Below are positions 15,205 to 23,974 of a stretch of DNA of 39,304 bases, piece by piece (the first letter of the stretch is position 1; each line of letters starts with the position of its first letter). The notes beneath the pieces are model-generated. The model was given only the letters and a program-made list of their open reading frames with translations. It searched no databases and was not told where the DNA came from. Position numbers and translations under genes: made by a program. The stretch comes from Acidimicrobiales bacterium (GTDB lineage Bacteria; Actinomycetota; Acidimicrobiia; Acidimicrobiales; Ilumatobacteraceae): contig JAOBWO010000098.1 in assembly GCA_025463415.1 (NCBI GenBank), positions 1 through 39,304 on the forward strand, read 5' to 3'.

Positions 15205-16754
15205 CAGATGCTGCGGCCCGCGTTCTTCCAGTACTCGTCCTTGAGCAGTCGCTTGTACAGCTTGCCGGTCGGGTGGCGCGGCAGCTCGGGGCGGAAGTCG
15301 ATCGAGCGGGGGCACTTCACGTCCGCCAGCTGCGAGCGGCAGTAGGTGATCAGCTCAGCGGACAGCGATCGCGCGGCGTTGTCGTCGGCCGGCATCTCGG
15401 CCGGCTGCACCACGGCCTTGACCTCCTCGCCAAAGTCCTCGTTGGGCACACCGAACACGGCGACGTCGATCACCGCTGGATGCGTGACGAGCACGTTCTC
15501 GGCCTCCTGCGGGTAGATGTTCACCCCGCCGGAGATGATCATGTACGCCTTGCGGTCGGTGAGGTAGAGGAACTTGTCGTCGTCGAGGTAGCCGACGTCG
15601 CCCAACGTGCTCCAGCCCTTCGGATGGCGTGAACCGGCCGTCTTGTCCGGGTCGTTGTGGTACTCGAACGTGGCGCCGCCCTCGAAGTAGATCGTCCCGC
15701 TCTCGTACGCCGGCACCTCCTCGCCGTCGTCGCCGACGATGTGGATCGTGCACCCGATCGCGACGCCGACGGTGCCCTGGTGCGCCAGCCACATCTCACT
15801 GTTGCAGTACACGAACCCGTTCCCCTCGGTGCCCGCGTAGTACTCGTGGACAATCGGCCCGAACCAGTCGATGATCGCCCGCTTGACCGGGATCGGGCAC
15901 GGTGCCGCGGCGTGCATGATCGTCTGCATCGAGCTGACGTCGTAGCGAGCACGCACGTCCTCCGGCAACTTCATCAGGCGGACGAACATCGTCGGCACGA
16001 CCTGGCTGATGGTGATGTGGTGACGCTCGATGAGGCTGAGGTAGGCCTCCGGATCGAAGTGCTCCATCACCACGACGGTGCCGCCGAGCGCATGCATCGA
16101 CATGGAGAACCGCAGCGGCGCGGCGTGGTACATCGGCGCCGGGGAGAGGTAGATCGAGTCCTCCGTCGCGCCGAACAGCATGCTCAGTGCGCCGACCACG
16201 GACACCGGGGTGTCGATCAGGCTGCGCGGCTGGAAGGTGCTGGTGACGCCCTTCGGGAGGCCCGTGGTGCCCGAGGAGTACAGCATGTCGACGCCGGCGA
16301 TGCGGGTCTCCAGCGGTGTCGCAGGCTGCTGCGCGGTCGCGTGCTCGTAGCTCTCGTAGCCGTCGATCGTGCCGTCGAGCATCAGTCGCAGCTCGATGTT
16401 GGGCGTGGTGCCGATGATCTCCGCGGCCTGGTCGGCCTTGTACGTGCTGGTGATGAACACCCGTGCCGCGCAGTCGTTGAGGATGTAGGACAGCTCGGTG
16501 CTGGTCAGTCGGCTCGAGCACGCGGTGTAGACGAGGCCGGCGTAGTGGCAACCCCAGAGCACCTCCAGGTACCGCGGATGGTTCTCCATGCACAACGCGA
16601 TGTGGTCGCCCGGGCGGAGCCCCGCTGCGGAGAGCAACTGGCTCAACCGGTTCGCTGCGGCGTCGAGCTCGGCGAAGGTCTGCACGGTGCCGGTCGCCGC
16701 CATGATGACGGCAGGTTTGTCGGGGTGGGCTGCGACGAAAGCACCGGGGAACAT
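15204..16754 (-). CDS. FadD-like acyl-CoA ligase
   Basis: Second ANL-superfamily ligase. It has the phosphate loop LYSSGTTGLPKGV, EYYAGTEGNGF at the A5 position (YAGTE rather than YGLTE), TLGDVGYLDDD, LTDRKAYMIISGGVNIYPQE and the catalytic Lys in HPTGKLYKRLL. YAGTE is common in FadD4/FadD-type enzymes acting on branched or aromatic acids. Length 516 aa. Promoter TACCGT lies 6 bp before ATG 16754, divergent from the SirB1-like gene. The downstream lipoprotein is coupled to it. Confidence 0.93.
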   Translation of the reverse strand: MFPGAFVAAHPDKPAVIMAATGTVQTFAELDAAANRLSQLLSAAGLRPGDHIALCMENHPRYLEVLWGCHYAGLVYTACSSRLTSTELSYILNDCAARVFITSTYKADQAAEIIGTTPNIELRLMLDGTIDGYESYEHATAQQPATPLETRIAGVDMLYSSGTTGLPKGVTSTFQPRSLIDTPVSVVGALSMLFGATEDSIYLSPAPMYHAAPLRFSMSMHALGGTVVVMEHFDPEAYLSLIERHHITISQVVPTMFVRLMKLPEDVRARYDVSSMQTIMHAAAPCPIPVKRAIIDWFGPIVHEYYAGTEGNGFVYCNSEMWLAHQGTVGVAIGCTIHIVGDDGEEVPAYESGTIYFEGGATFEYHNDPDKTAGSRHPKGWSTLGDVGYLDDDKFLYLTDRKAYMIISGGVNIYPQEAENVLVTHPAVIDVAVFGVPNEDFGEEVKAVVQPAEMPADDNAARSLSAELITYCRSQLADVKCPRSIDFRPELPRHPTGKLYKRLLKDEYWKNAGRSI

Positions 16755-16760
16755 GATCCG

Positions 16761-16779
16761 ACGGTAGCCCGGGTACCGT
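16761..16779. promoter_or_regulatory. Divergent TACCGT promoters (acyl-CoA ligase / SirB1-like)
   Basis: TACCGT on the minus strand (16761-16766) lies 6 bp before ATG 16754, and an identical TACCGT on the plus strand (16774-16779) lies 7 bp before GTG 16787. Only 32 bp separate the two start codons, so both mRNAs should be leaderless and mutually interfering. Confidence 0.55.
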
Positions 16780-16786
16780 TTCGTTT

Positions 16787-17473
16787 GTGGATTCCCGCTC
16801 GATCAAGATGCGGCTGCGGTCCCTGATCGACTCCGGCGAGCCCGCCCTGGACGAGGCGTGCCTGCTGCTGTGCTGCCTGGCCGGCCGTGATGTGGAGGTG
16901 CCGGTCGAGATGCGGGCGCTCGACATCGTCGCCGAGACGCTCGACGCGGCGAGCTTCGACGGCCTCGTCGCCGGCCTGTTCTCCGGTCCGCAGCCGCTGC
17001 GCGGGAACACGGATGCGTACTACTCGATCAGCAACTCGCTGCTGTCCGATGTCCGCCGGACCGGCCTCGGCATCCCGATCTCGTTGTCCGTGCTGGCGAT
17101 GGAGATCGGTCGCCGCAAGGACATTCCGGTCCTCGGCATCGGCATGCCGGGGCACTTCCTGATCGGCGACGGGATGGTCGCGGGTCGTTACGCCGATCCG
17201 TTCAACGGCGTGCGCGTCTTCGGTCCCGACGGCGCTCGCGAGCTGTTTCAACGCTTCAGTGGGGGAGCCGCCGCGTGGGACGACGCGTTCCTGCTGCCGT
17301 CACGCAACCTCGACATCCTCTTCCGGATCGTCAACAACATCCGGGTCGCATGCACCAAGCAGTTCAGCGAACGGCACCAGCTCCCCTGGGTGCTCGAGGT
17401 GCTGAGCTGGTTCCCGCAGGGCCCCACCTTCGACCCCCGCCTGGCGGCCAGGGCGGTCGCCCCGTTCAACTGA
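16787..17473 (+). CDS. SirB1/transglutaminase-like family protein
   Basis: A 228-aa protein with the block YYSISNSLLSDVRRTGLGIPIS (positions about 79-100) followed by GMPGHFLIGDG, the signature of the SirB1 N-terminal / transglut-core-2 family. The family is found next to many bacterial housekeeping genes and its biochemical role is not settled; the His in GMPGHFL is the conserved candidate catalytic residue. Start GTG 16787 is supported by the promoter position. Confidence 0.85.
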   Translation: MDSRSIKMRLRSLIDSGEPALDEACLLLCCLAGRDVEVPVEMRALDIVAETLDAASFDGLVAGLFSGPQPLRGNTDAYYSISNSLLSDVRRTGLGIPISLSVLAMEIGRRKDIPVLGIGMPGHFLIGDGMVAGRYADPFNGVRVFGPDGARELFQRFSGGAAAWDDAFLLPSRNLDILFRIVNNIRVACTKQFSERHQLPWVLEVLSWFPQGPTFDPRLAARAVAPFN

Positions 17474-17503
17474 TCCGGCGGTACGGGTACGCATCCACGT
17501 GAG

Positions 17504-17509
17504 TACCGT
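17504..17509 (+). promoter_or_regulatory. -10 box (TACCGT) of the flavin reductase-like gene
   Basis: TACCGT ends 6 bp before ATG 17516; a leaderless start is inferred. GGGAG between the two could also act as a very short Shine-Dalgarno, but its spacing is too small. Confidence 0.5.
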
Positions 17510-17515
17510 CGGGAG

Positions 17516-18094
17516 ATGATCGACCAGACCATCAAGCGCAGCCTCGGGCAGATGATCAAGGGGGTGCAGCTCGTTGGTGCGGCGCACGACGGCGTCGCTC
17601 GCGCGTACTGCAGCCACTGGGTCTGCCAGGTCAGTTTCGAGGAACCGATCGTGATGGCCAGCGTGTCGCCGAAGCACGACACGCATCCGTTGATCACCGC
17701 GTCCGGCGAGTTCTCGGTCTCGGTTCTGGCGGGGGACCAGGTCGACGTCGGCCAGTACTTCTCCTATCCCGGCCGCAAGTTCCGCTACATCGTCGACGAG
17801 TACCTCGACTTCCTCCCCGGTGGGTTGCCGGTGGCGCGCAACTGCGTCGCGTGGCTGCGCTGCGAGACCTTCGAGGTGAAGCCGATGTTCGACCACGACC
17901 TGTTCTTCGCGCGCGTCGTCGAAGTCGGCCCGGGTCGGCTCAAGGAGCCGCCGCTGCTCTACAGCAGCCGGCTCGGCTGGCGGATCACCGGCGACAAGGC
18001 CCGGGCGCCGGGCACCAGCATCCGCGACGCACTGCTGGCCCGGCTCGCCGCTGCCGGCTTCGACGACATCGATGACGACCAGCCCGAGGAGTAA
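17516..18094 (+). CDS. Flavin reductase-like domain protein
   Basis: A 192-aa protein of the FMN-binding split-barrel flavin-reductase type. The ordered features are IKGVQLVGA at the start, FEEPIVMASVSPKHDTHPLI, FSVSVLAGDQVDVGQYFSY and a C-terminal LLYSSRLGWRITG. It may supply reduced flavin to partner monooxygenases, and two LLM enzymes are encoded in the window, but neither is adjacent. Its stop codon TAA is at the same time the first half of the -10 hexamer of the following gene. Confidence 0.85.
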   Translation: MIDQTIKRSLGQMIKGVQLVGAAHDGVARAYCSHWVCQVSFEEPIVMASVSPKHDTHPLITASGEFSVSVLAGDQVDVGQYFSYPGRKFRYIVDEYLDFLPGGLPVARNCVAWLRCETFEVKPMFDHDLFFARVVEVGPGRLKEPPLLYSSRLGWRITGDKARAPGTSIRDALLARLAAAGFDDIDDDQPEE

Positions 18095-18097
18095 TCT
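18092..18097 (+). promoter_or_regulatory. -10 box (TAATCT) of the acyl-CoA dehydrogenase gene
   Basis: TAATCT ends 7 bp before ATG 18105. Its first three bases are the stop codon of the flavin reductase-like gene, so the end of one gene and the promoter of the next share sequence. Confidence 0.55.
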
Positions 18098-18104
18098 CCG
18101 CGCC

Positions 18105-19319
18105 ATGTCCGTTGTCGAGAAGCCCGAGTCCGTGCTCACCGCCGAGGAGCAACAGGTCGACGATCTCGTCACCACCCTGCTCGCCGAGTTCCCCCCGGCA
18201 GCCACCAGCCCCGTCGAGTTCCTCGGCGCTCAGTTCGACGCCGGTCTGGCGTGGGTGCACTTCCCGGTCGGTCATGGCGGGCTCGGCCTCAACGCGAAGC
18301 TGCAGAAGCGGATCAACGAACGCGTCTTCGCCGCCGGCGCGCCGGCATGTGGGGCGCGCAACCCGATCGGCTACGGCATGTGCGGCCCCACCGTCGCGGT
18401 GTGGGGCACCGAGGCCCAGAAGAGCCGCTACCTGCGCCCGCTGTTCACGTGCGAGGAGATCTGGTGCCAGCTGTTCAGCGAGCCCGGGGCCGGGTCCGAC
18501 TTCGCCGGACTGTCCTCGAAGGGCGTGCGCGACGGCGACGAGTGGGTGTGCAACGGGCAGAAGGTCTGGACGACGCTGGCTCACGTGTCGCGGTGGGGTC
18601 TCCTCGTCGTGCGCACCGCCCCCGACGCGATGAAGCACGCCGGGCTGACCGCGTTCGTCGTCGACATGCATGCCCCGACCGTCGAGGTGAAGCCGCTGCG
18701 CCAGATGACCGGTGAGGCGGAGTTCAACGAGGTGTTCTTCACCGACACGCGCATCCCCGACGAGGAGATGCTCGGCAAGCCGGGCGACGGCTGGCGGGTC
18801 TCGCTGACGACGTTGATGAACGAGCGGGTGTCGATCGGCGGCGCGATTCCGGCCAAGGGCTCCGGGGTGATCCGCGACCTCGTCAGAACCTGGCAAGAGC
18901 TGCCCGAGGACCGCAAGGATCCGGCCGCGCTCGACGAGGTGATGAAGCTCTGGAGCCGGGCCGAGATCCTGCGCCTCACCAACATCCGCGCCAACCAGAG
19001 CCGCAAGATGGGCGACCCGGGACCGGAAGGTTCGATCGGCAAGGGCGCGTCGGCGGAGTTGAACAAGGCCGTGTACAACCTGATCGTCGATCTGATGGGT
19101 GCGGAGGGGATGCTCTACGGCAGCTACGCGATGACCCGTCCGGCCCGTGCCCTGGACTTCGACACGATGCAGAAGGCGTTCCTCCGGATGCGCGCCAACT
19201 CGATCGAGGGTGGCACCACCGAAGTGATGAAGAACATCCTCGGCGAGCGCATCCTCGGCCTGCCCGGTGACGTCCGCGTCGACCGCGACCGCCCCTGGAG
19301 CGAGGTTCCTCGCAACTGA
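18105..19319 (+). CDS. Acyl-CoA dehydrogenase family protein
   Basis: FAD enzyme that would introduce a double bond in an acyl-CoA. The FSEPGAGSDFAGL block and the C-terminal RANSIEGGTTEVMKNILG (about residues 365-382) are typical. The usual catalytic Glu of the YEGT motif is not in its place: the sequence reads EGGTTE, with Gly at that position, as in several FadE enzymes of sterol-type catabolism where the base lies elsewhere or two subunits pair. Length 404 aa. ATG 18105 was chosen over an in-frame upstream start at 18072 because of the promoter and because the latter overlaps the previous gene. Confidence 0.9.
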   Translation: MSVVEKPESVLTAEEQQVDDLVTTLLAEFPPAATSPVEFLGAQFDAGLAWVHFPVGHGGLGLNAKLQKRINERVFAAGAPACGARNPIGYGMCGPTVAVWGTEAQKSRYLRPLFTCEEIWCQLFSEPGAGSDFAGLSSKGVRDGDEWVCNGQKVWTTLAHVSRWGLLVVRTAPDAMKHAGLTAFVVDMHAPTVEVKPLRQMTGEAEFNEVFFTDTRIPDEEMLGKPGDGWRVSLTTLMNERVSIGGAIPAKGSGVIRDLVRTWQELPEDRKDPAALDEVMKLWSRAEILRLTNIRANQSRKMGDPGPEGSIGKGASAELNKAVYNLIVDLMGAEGMLYGSYAMTRPARALDFDTMQKAFLRMRANSIEGGTTEVMKNILGERILGLPGDVRVDRDRPWSEVPRN

Positions 19320-19323
19320 TCTC

Positions 19324-19731
19324 TCAGCTGCCGGTGTGGAGGAGGACGCCCAGGAACACGGCGGCTACGGAGGCGACGGCTCCGAGCGCGCCGCCCACCG
19401 CGAGCGTGACCTTGGTCCTGGCGGCCGTGTGGGCGGCGGCTGCGGCTCCGGCGATGATGGCCACGAGGATCTTGACGAAGACGGTCACCTGGTAGCTGGT
19501 GGGGGCATCGGCGACGTTCACGTCGGCGAGGTTCCACATCCCGGTGAGGACCAGCACACCGAAGGCGGGCCAGGCGATGCGGTTGAACGCCCGGGCGGCC
19601 TGCTTGGCAGCGCCCTCGTGTGCGCGCAGCACGGGCAGCAGGCCGGCGAGGGTGAACTGCCCGCCGACCCAGATCGTCGCGGCGAGGACGTGGAGCGTGA
19701 GGCGGATCGTGGCAGCGGTGGGGGACAGCAC
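19324..19731 (-). CDS. CopD-like small membrane protein
   Basis: About 135 aa with four hydrophobic helices. The first contains LHVLAATIWVGGQF, the histidine-plus-WVGG signature of the CopD/DUF-type integral membrane family, and the second FNRIAWPAFGVLVLTGMWNL is equally typical (positions about 49-68). A role in metal handling is known for some relatives but cannot be assumed here. Start GTG 19731, 16 bp after the ispH stop, so the two form an operon. It ends 4 bp from the convergent acyl-CoA dehydrogenase stop. Confidence 0.75.
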   Translation of the reverse strand: MLSPTAATIRLTLHVLAATIWVGGQFTLAGLLPVLRAHEGAAKQAARAFNRIAWPAFGVLVLTGMWNLADVNVADAPTSYQVTVFVKILVAIIAGAAAAAHTAARTKVTLAVGGALGAVASVAAVFLGVLLHTGS

Positions 19732-19747
19732 CTCGGCAGCCTGCCAC

Positions 19748-20779
19748 TCAGTGGCTGAGCGCAGCCAACACCTCGCTGGCGGGCACGGCCCGATCGTCGA
19801 TGGCAGCGGCGTCGGACGACGCGCCGAGCAGCACCGCGGCGGCCCGGCTGATCGCCGCCTGGAGATCACGGATGTTGCGCGGTGGAGGGAAGTACTCGTC
19901 CTCCTCCGTGGCGCGCACGGTCTCGACGCCATCGTGTGGGTTGAGGTGGCGCACCACGGCCTGGACGAGGTCCTCCGGAGCCGACGCTCCGGCGGTGACG
20001 CCGACGATGCCGTGCAGGTCGTTGGGGAGCTCCTCGACGTCGTTGATCCGGAACACCCGGGGGCAACCGGCCTCGATGGCCAACTTCTCCAGGGCCCGCG
20101 TGTTCGAGGAGTTCGCCGAGCCGATCACGATCAACGCATCGACCCTCGGTGCGATGCTCATCAGCGCCGACTGGCGGTTGGTGGTGGCGAAGCACAGGTC
20201 GCTGCGGCCGGGCGACCAGACGTCGGGATAGCGGCCGCGCACGGCGACGGCGACGCCCTCCCAGTCTCGGTGCGACAGCGTGGTCTGGGCCAGCAGCGCG
20301 ACGGGTTCGGCGAACTGGGGAAGGGCGTCGACCTCGGCCACCGACTCGACCCGGCTGATGGATGTCGGTGCGACGGCCATCGTGCCCACCGCTTCCTCGT
20401 GGCCTTCGTGTCCGACGTAGACGATGCGGTAGCCCTTGTTGGCGCGCACCTTGACCTCGTGGTGGACCTTGGTGACGAGTGGGCACACCGAATCGACGAC
20501 GTAGCTGCCACGGGCCCTGGCGGCGCTGACGACCTCGGGGGCCGATCCGTGCGCGGAGAGCATGATCGGCCGACCCTCGGGCACCTCGGCGATGTCGTCG
20601 ACGAACACCACGCCCTGGGCCTCGAACTGCTCGACGATCAGCTTGTTGTGGACGATCTCGTGGTAGCAGTACACCGGTGCGGGGAAGCTGCGGACCATGA
20701 ACGCGAGCGCCTTGATGGCCATCTCCACGCCGGCGCAGAACCCGCGCGGTTCGGCGAGCAGCACCCGGTCGACATCCAC
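19748..20779 (-). CDS. ispH: 4-hydroxy-3-methylbut-2-enyl diphosphate reductase
   Basis: Last step of the MEP isoprenoid pathway: reduction of HMBPP to IPP and DMAPP. The three cluster-binding cysteines are Cys15 (PRGFCAGV), Cys99 (DSVCPLV) and Cys196 (DLCFATTNRQ). The substrate histidines in CYHEIVHN, SAHGSAPE and GHEGHEE are present. Length 343 aa, in the normal range; the C-terminus has a ~20-residue Ala-rich extension. Start GTG 20779 with TAGCGT 6 bp upstream, therefore probably leaderless. Confidence 0.97.
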   Translation of the reverse strand: MDVDRVLLAEPRGFCAGVEMAIKALAFMVRSFPAPVYCYHEIVHNKLIVEQFEAQGVVFVDDIAEVPEGRPIMLSAHGSAPEVVSAARARGSYVVDSVCPLVTKVHHEVKVRANKGYRIVYVGHEGHEEAVGTMAVAPTSISRVESVAEVDALPQFAEPVALLAQTTLSHRDWEGVAVAVRGRYPDVWSPGRSDLCFATTNRQSALMSIAPRVDALIVIGSANSSNTRALEKLAIEAGCPRVFRINDVEELPNDLHGIVGVTAGASAPEDLVQAVVRHLNPHDGVETVRATEEDEYFPPPRNIRDLQAAISRAAAVLLGASSDAAAIDDRAVPASEVLAALSH

Positions 20780-20785
20780 GACGCC

Positions 20786-20822
20786 ACGCTACCGGCCGGT
20801 CGGAACTTGCTCCCGGTACCCT
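20786..20822. promoter_or_regulatory. Divergent promoters ispH / radical-SAM gene
   Basis: TAGCGT on the minus strand (20786-20791) lies 6 bp before the ispH GTG. TACCCT on the plus strand (20817-20822) lies 9 bp before ATG 20832, leaving a leader of at most a few bases. Confidence 0.45.
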
Positions 20823-20831
20823 TGACGAGCT

Positions 20832-22283
20832 ATGTCGCCGCCCACCGTCACCCTCGTCGCTCCCGGTTCGCCCGCGGAGCAGGCCGGTCTGATGGCCGGT
20901 GACGAGGTGTTGCGCCTCAACGGCCAGGTGCCGCGCGACATCATCGAGTGGCGGTTCCTGGTCGACGAAGCGGTGATCGACCTCGACGTTCGGCGCGGCA
21001 ACGTCGAGCTCGCGATCGAGGTCTCCAAGGCCGATGGCGAGCCGCTCGGTGCCGAGGTGGAGAGCGCGGTCTTCGACCGTGTCCGCACCTGCGACAACCA
21101 CTGCGAGTTCTGCTTCATCTACCAACTCCCCAAGGGCCTGCGCAAGAGCCTGTACCTGAAGGACGACGACTACCGCCTCAGCTTCCTGTACGGGAACTTC
21201 ACGACGCTGACCCGGTTCACCGAGGCCGACCTGGAGCGCGTGGTCACCGAGCGGCTGTCGCCACTGCACGTCAGCATCCACGCCACCGACCCCGACGTCC
21301 GCAGCCGCATGCTGCGCAACCCGCGCGGTGGGATGAGCCTGCGCTGGTTGCGGGCCCTGCTCGACCACGGCATCACGGTGCACGGTCAGATCGTGGTCTG
21401 TCCCGGTGTCAACGACGGCGCGATCCTGGCCGACACGCTGGCCGGTGTGCTCGACCAGTACCCCGAGCTCGCCTCGGTGGCCGTGGTGCCGCTCGGTCTC
21501 AGCAAGTTCAACGCCGAGCCCGCGATGCGCACGCACACCCCGGACGAGGCCAACACGGTTCTCGACACGGTGCACGACTGGCAGGACATCTTCCTCACCG
21601 TCGTCGGCCACCGGATGGTGCTCGCGGCCGACGAGTACTACCTGATGACGGGCCGCCCGTTCCCCGCCGCGGACACCTACGCCGGGTTCGACATGCACGA
21701 GGACGGCATCGGCATGGCGCGCACGTTCACGATGGAGTTCACCGGCGAAGTCGATGCCCCGGTCGGTCCGCAGAGCGGCTTCTTCGCCTGGGTCGACGGC
21801 GCGCCGGCAGCGGGCTATCGCGCCCCCCGGAACCCCGCCGGCGACACGGGGATGCGCGGCTGCGGCGACTCTGTCGGAAGCGGGGCCGCCGCCGGAACCG
21901 TGCAGCTGCGGCCTCGCGCGACGGCGCCGATCGGCATCCTCACCGGCGAATTCGGTGCGCAGGTGCTCGGTCCGCTCGTGGACGACCTGCACCGCGACGA
22001 CGTCCGTGTCATCCCGGTGCGCAACGACTTCTTCGGCGGCAACACCGCCGTCACCGGCCTGATGGTCGGTGAGGACGTTGCCCGGGTGCTGCACGACCAG
22101 CCACACGGCCACCGCTACCTGCTCCCCGATGTGTGCCTCAGCGAGGGTCGCTTCCTCGACGGCACCACGATCGATTCGCTGCCCCGATCGGTGGAGGTCG
22201 TGCCCACCAACGGCATCGCCCTGCGCCAGGCCCTGGGGATCACCGGCACCGGGCCGAAGAAGCTCCTGGAGATGCGGCGATGA
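20832..22283 (+). CDS. PDZ-radical SAM DUF512 family protein
   Basis: Three visible parts: an N-terminal PDZ-like segment (PGSPAEQAGLMAGDEVLRLNG), a degenerate radical-SAM core with CDNHCEFC (Cys87, Cys91, Cys94; a CxxxCxxC arrangement) and the C-terminal DUF512 region ending PTNGIALRQALGI. Homologues are typically encoded next to der, as here, and are thought to bind an Fe-S cluster; the reaction is unknown to me. Length 483 aa. Its stop overlaps the der start (ATGA at 22280-22283), indicating coupled translation. Confidence 0.88.
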   Translation: MSPPTVTLVAPGSPAEQAGLMAGDEVLRLNGQVPRDIIEWRFLVDEAVIDLDVRRGNVELAIEVSKADGEPLGAEVESAVFDRVRTCDNHCEFCFIYQLPKGLRKSLYLKDDDYRLSFLYGNFTTLTRFTEADLERVVTERLSPLHVSIHATDPDVRSRMLRNPRGGMSLRWLRALLDHGITVHGQIVVCPGVNDGAILADTLAGVLDQYPELASVAVVPLGLSKFNAEPAMRTHTPDEANTVLDTVHDWQDIFLTVVGHRMVLAADEYYLMTGRPFPAADTYAGFDMHEDGIGMARTFTMEFTGEVDAPVGPQSGFFAWVDGAPAAGYRAPRNPAGDTGMRGCGDSVGSGAAAGTVQLRPRATAPIGILTGEFGAQVLGPLVDDLHRDDVRVIPVRNDFFGGNTAVTGLMVGEDVARVLHDQPHGHRYLLPDVCLSEGRFLDGTTIDSLPRSVEVVPTNGIALRQALGITGTGPKKLLEMRR

Positions 22284-23644
22284 CCGAGACGAAGACGAAC
22301 ACCGAGACCAACACCAGCCTGCCGACCGTCGTGATCGTCGGCCGACCCAACGTCGGCAAGAGCACCCTGTTCAACCGGATCGTCGGTGAGCAGGTGGCCA
22401 TCGTCGAGGACCGCCCGGGGGTCACCCGTGACCGCAAGGAGATCGAGGCCGAGTGGCTCGGTCGTCCGTTCCTGATGGTCGACACCGGCGGCTGGTTGCC
22501 CACCGGCAGCGATCTCGAGGCCAAGGTCAGCCGACAGGTCGAAGCAGCGGTCAAGAAGGCCGATCTCGTCATGTTCGTCGTCGACGGCTCCGTCGGGCTC
22601 ACCGACGACGACGAGTCGATCGCGATGTGGTTGCGCAAGATCAAGCCGCCGGTGCTGCTGGTCACGAACAAGGTCGACAACGACCGCCGCGAGCGCGACC
22701 GCTGGGAGTTCATGGCCCTCGGGCTTGGCGACCCGCTGCCGGTCAGCGCCCTGCACGGTCGGCGCGCCGGCGACCTGCTCGACGAAGTGATCGCGCGCAT
22801 CCCTGATGTCAGCGCGGCCGGCGTGGCAGCCGTCGAGGAAGAGGATCCGGACTGGGTCCCACCGGAGATCGCACCGCCGCGCGTGGCACTCGTCGGCCGG
22901 CCCAACGTGGGCAAGAGCACGCTGTTCAACCGCCTCGTCGGCTCCGACCGCTCGGTCGTGCACGACATGCCAGGCACCACCCGGGACGCGATCGACACCC
23001 TGGTCGAGACGCCGGACGGTCCGATGGTGTTCGTCGACACTGCCGGCATGCGGCGCAAGAGCAAGATCGACGACTCCGCCGAGTACTACTCGTTCGTCCG
23101 CTCGCTCCGCGCGATCGACGACTCGGACATCGCGCTGTTCATCATCGACGCGACCGAGGGCGTCACCGGACAGGACCAGCGCCTGGCCGAGCGGGTCGAC
23201 GCCGCTGGATGCCCGATCGTGCTGCTGCTCAACAAGTGGGAGCTGATCGACGACCCCGATCACCGCCTCGACATCCTCGCCGACGTCAAGCGCAAGCTCG
23301 GCTTCATCGGTGACGCCCCGATCCTGAAGATCTCCGCGCTCAGTGGCATGGGCGTGCACAAGCTGGCGCCGATCCTGCACGACGCGATCGAGCAGTACCA
23401 CCGCCGGGTCCCCACCCGCGACGTCAACAAGGTGATCGCGGCGGCGCAGCAGAAGCAGCCCGCCCCGGGCGGGATCCGCGTGCTGTACGCGCTGCAAGGG
23501 GCGACGGAGCCGCCGACGTTCACGCTGTTCGTCAACCGTGAGCTTCCTCAGACGTACCTGCGCTACCTCGAGCGCAGCATCCGCGAGGCGTTCGAGTTCG
23601 GCTCGACACCGATCAAGCTGCGCGTTCGGCGCCGCACGGAGTAG
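22280..23644 (+). CDS. der: Ribosome biogenesis GTPase Der (EngA)
   Basis: Tandem-GTPase assembly factor for the 50S subunit. Both G domains are complete: G1 GRPNVGKST twice, G3 DTGG in the first and DTAG in the second, and G4 TNKVD and LNKWE. A KH-like domain follows, ending STPIKLRVRRRTE. Length 454 aa. In several actinobacteria der is fused to cmk; here it is a stand-alone gene. The ATG overlaps the upstream stop. Confidence 0.97.
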   Translation: MTETKTNTETNTSLPTVVIVGRPNVGKSTLFNRIVGEQVAIVEDRPGVTRDRKEIEAEWLGRPFLMVDTGGWLPTGSDLEAKVSRQVEAAVKKADLVMFVVDGSVGLTDDDESIAMWLRKIKPPVLLVTNKVDNDRRERDRWEFMALGLGDPLPVSALHGRRAGDLLDEVIARIPDVSAAGVAAVEEEDPDWVPPEIAPPRVALVGRPNVGKSTLFNRLVGSDRSVVHDMPGTTRDAIDTLVETPDGPMVFVDTAGMRRKSKIDDSAEYYSFVRSLRAIDDSDIALFIIDATEGVTGQDQRLAERVDAAGCPIVLLLNKWELIDDPDHRLDILADVKRKLGFIGDAPILKISALSGMGVHKLAPILHDAIEQYHRRVPTRDVNKVIAAAQQKQPAPGGIRVLYALQGATEPPTFTLFVNRELPQTYLRYLERSIREAFEFGSTPIKLRVRRRTE

Positions 23645-23664
23645 TTCGATGCACCGGTGTCCAG

Positions 23665-23922
23665 ATGCCGTGGTGTGAGGACTGCGCCAAGTACCACGCT
23701 CCGTCGGCGCTGTCCGAGGCGGGTGCGTGCCCGTCGTGCGGCCGTGTGCTGGAGGCTCCGACCGTGCCTCCGTTGGTCACCGGCAAGAACCTCGACCTGA
23801 AGAAGCTCGCTGCCGGCGCCGATGCCGATGCCGCAGACGAGGGCGCGCCGTGGCACTTCAAGCTGCTGATGGTGCTCCTCGTGCTCTACTTCATCTGGCG
23901 GATCGTCGATCTCTTCCTGTGA
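23665..23922 (+). CDS. Small zinc-ribbon membrane-anchored protein
   Basis: An 85-aa protein. CEDC (Cys4, Cys7) and CPSC (Cys22, Cys25) form a four-Cys zinc ribbon, followed by an acidic Ala/Asp linker and a single C-terminal hydrophobic helix FKLLMVLLVLYFIWRIV. It is probably tail-anchored with the ribbon in the cytoplasm. It begins 20 bp after the der stop, so it is likely the last gene of that operon. Function unknown. Confidence 0.75.
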   Translation: MPWCEDCAKYHAPSALSEAGACPSCGRVLEAPTVPPLVTGKNLDLKKLAAGADADAADEGAPWHFKLLMVLLVLYFIWRIVDLFL

Positions 23923-23974
23923 TCTGAGCTCGATGAGTAGAGCGCCCGCTGCGAAATGAGTAAGCGTTGCTCAT

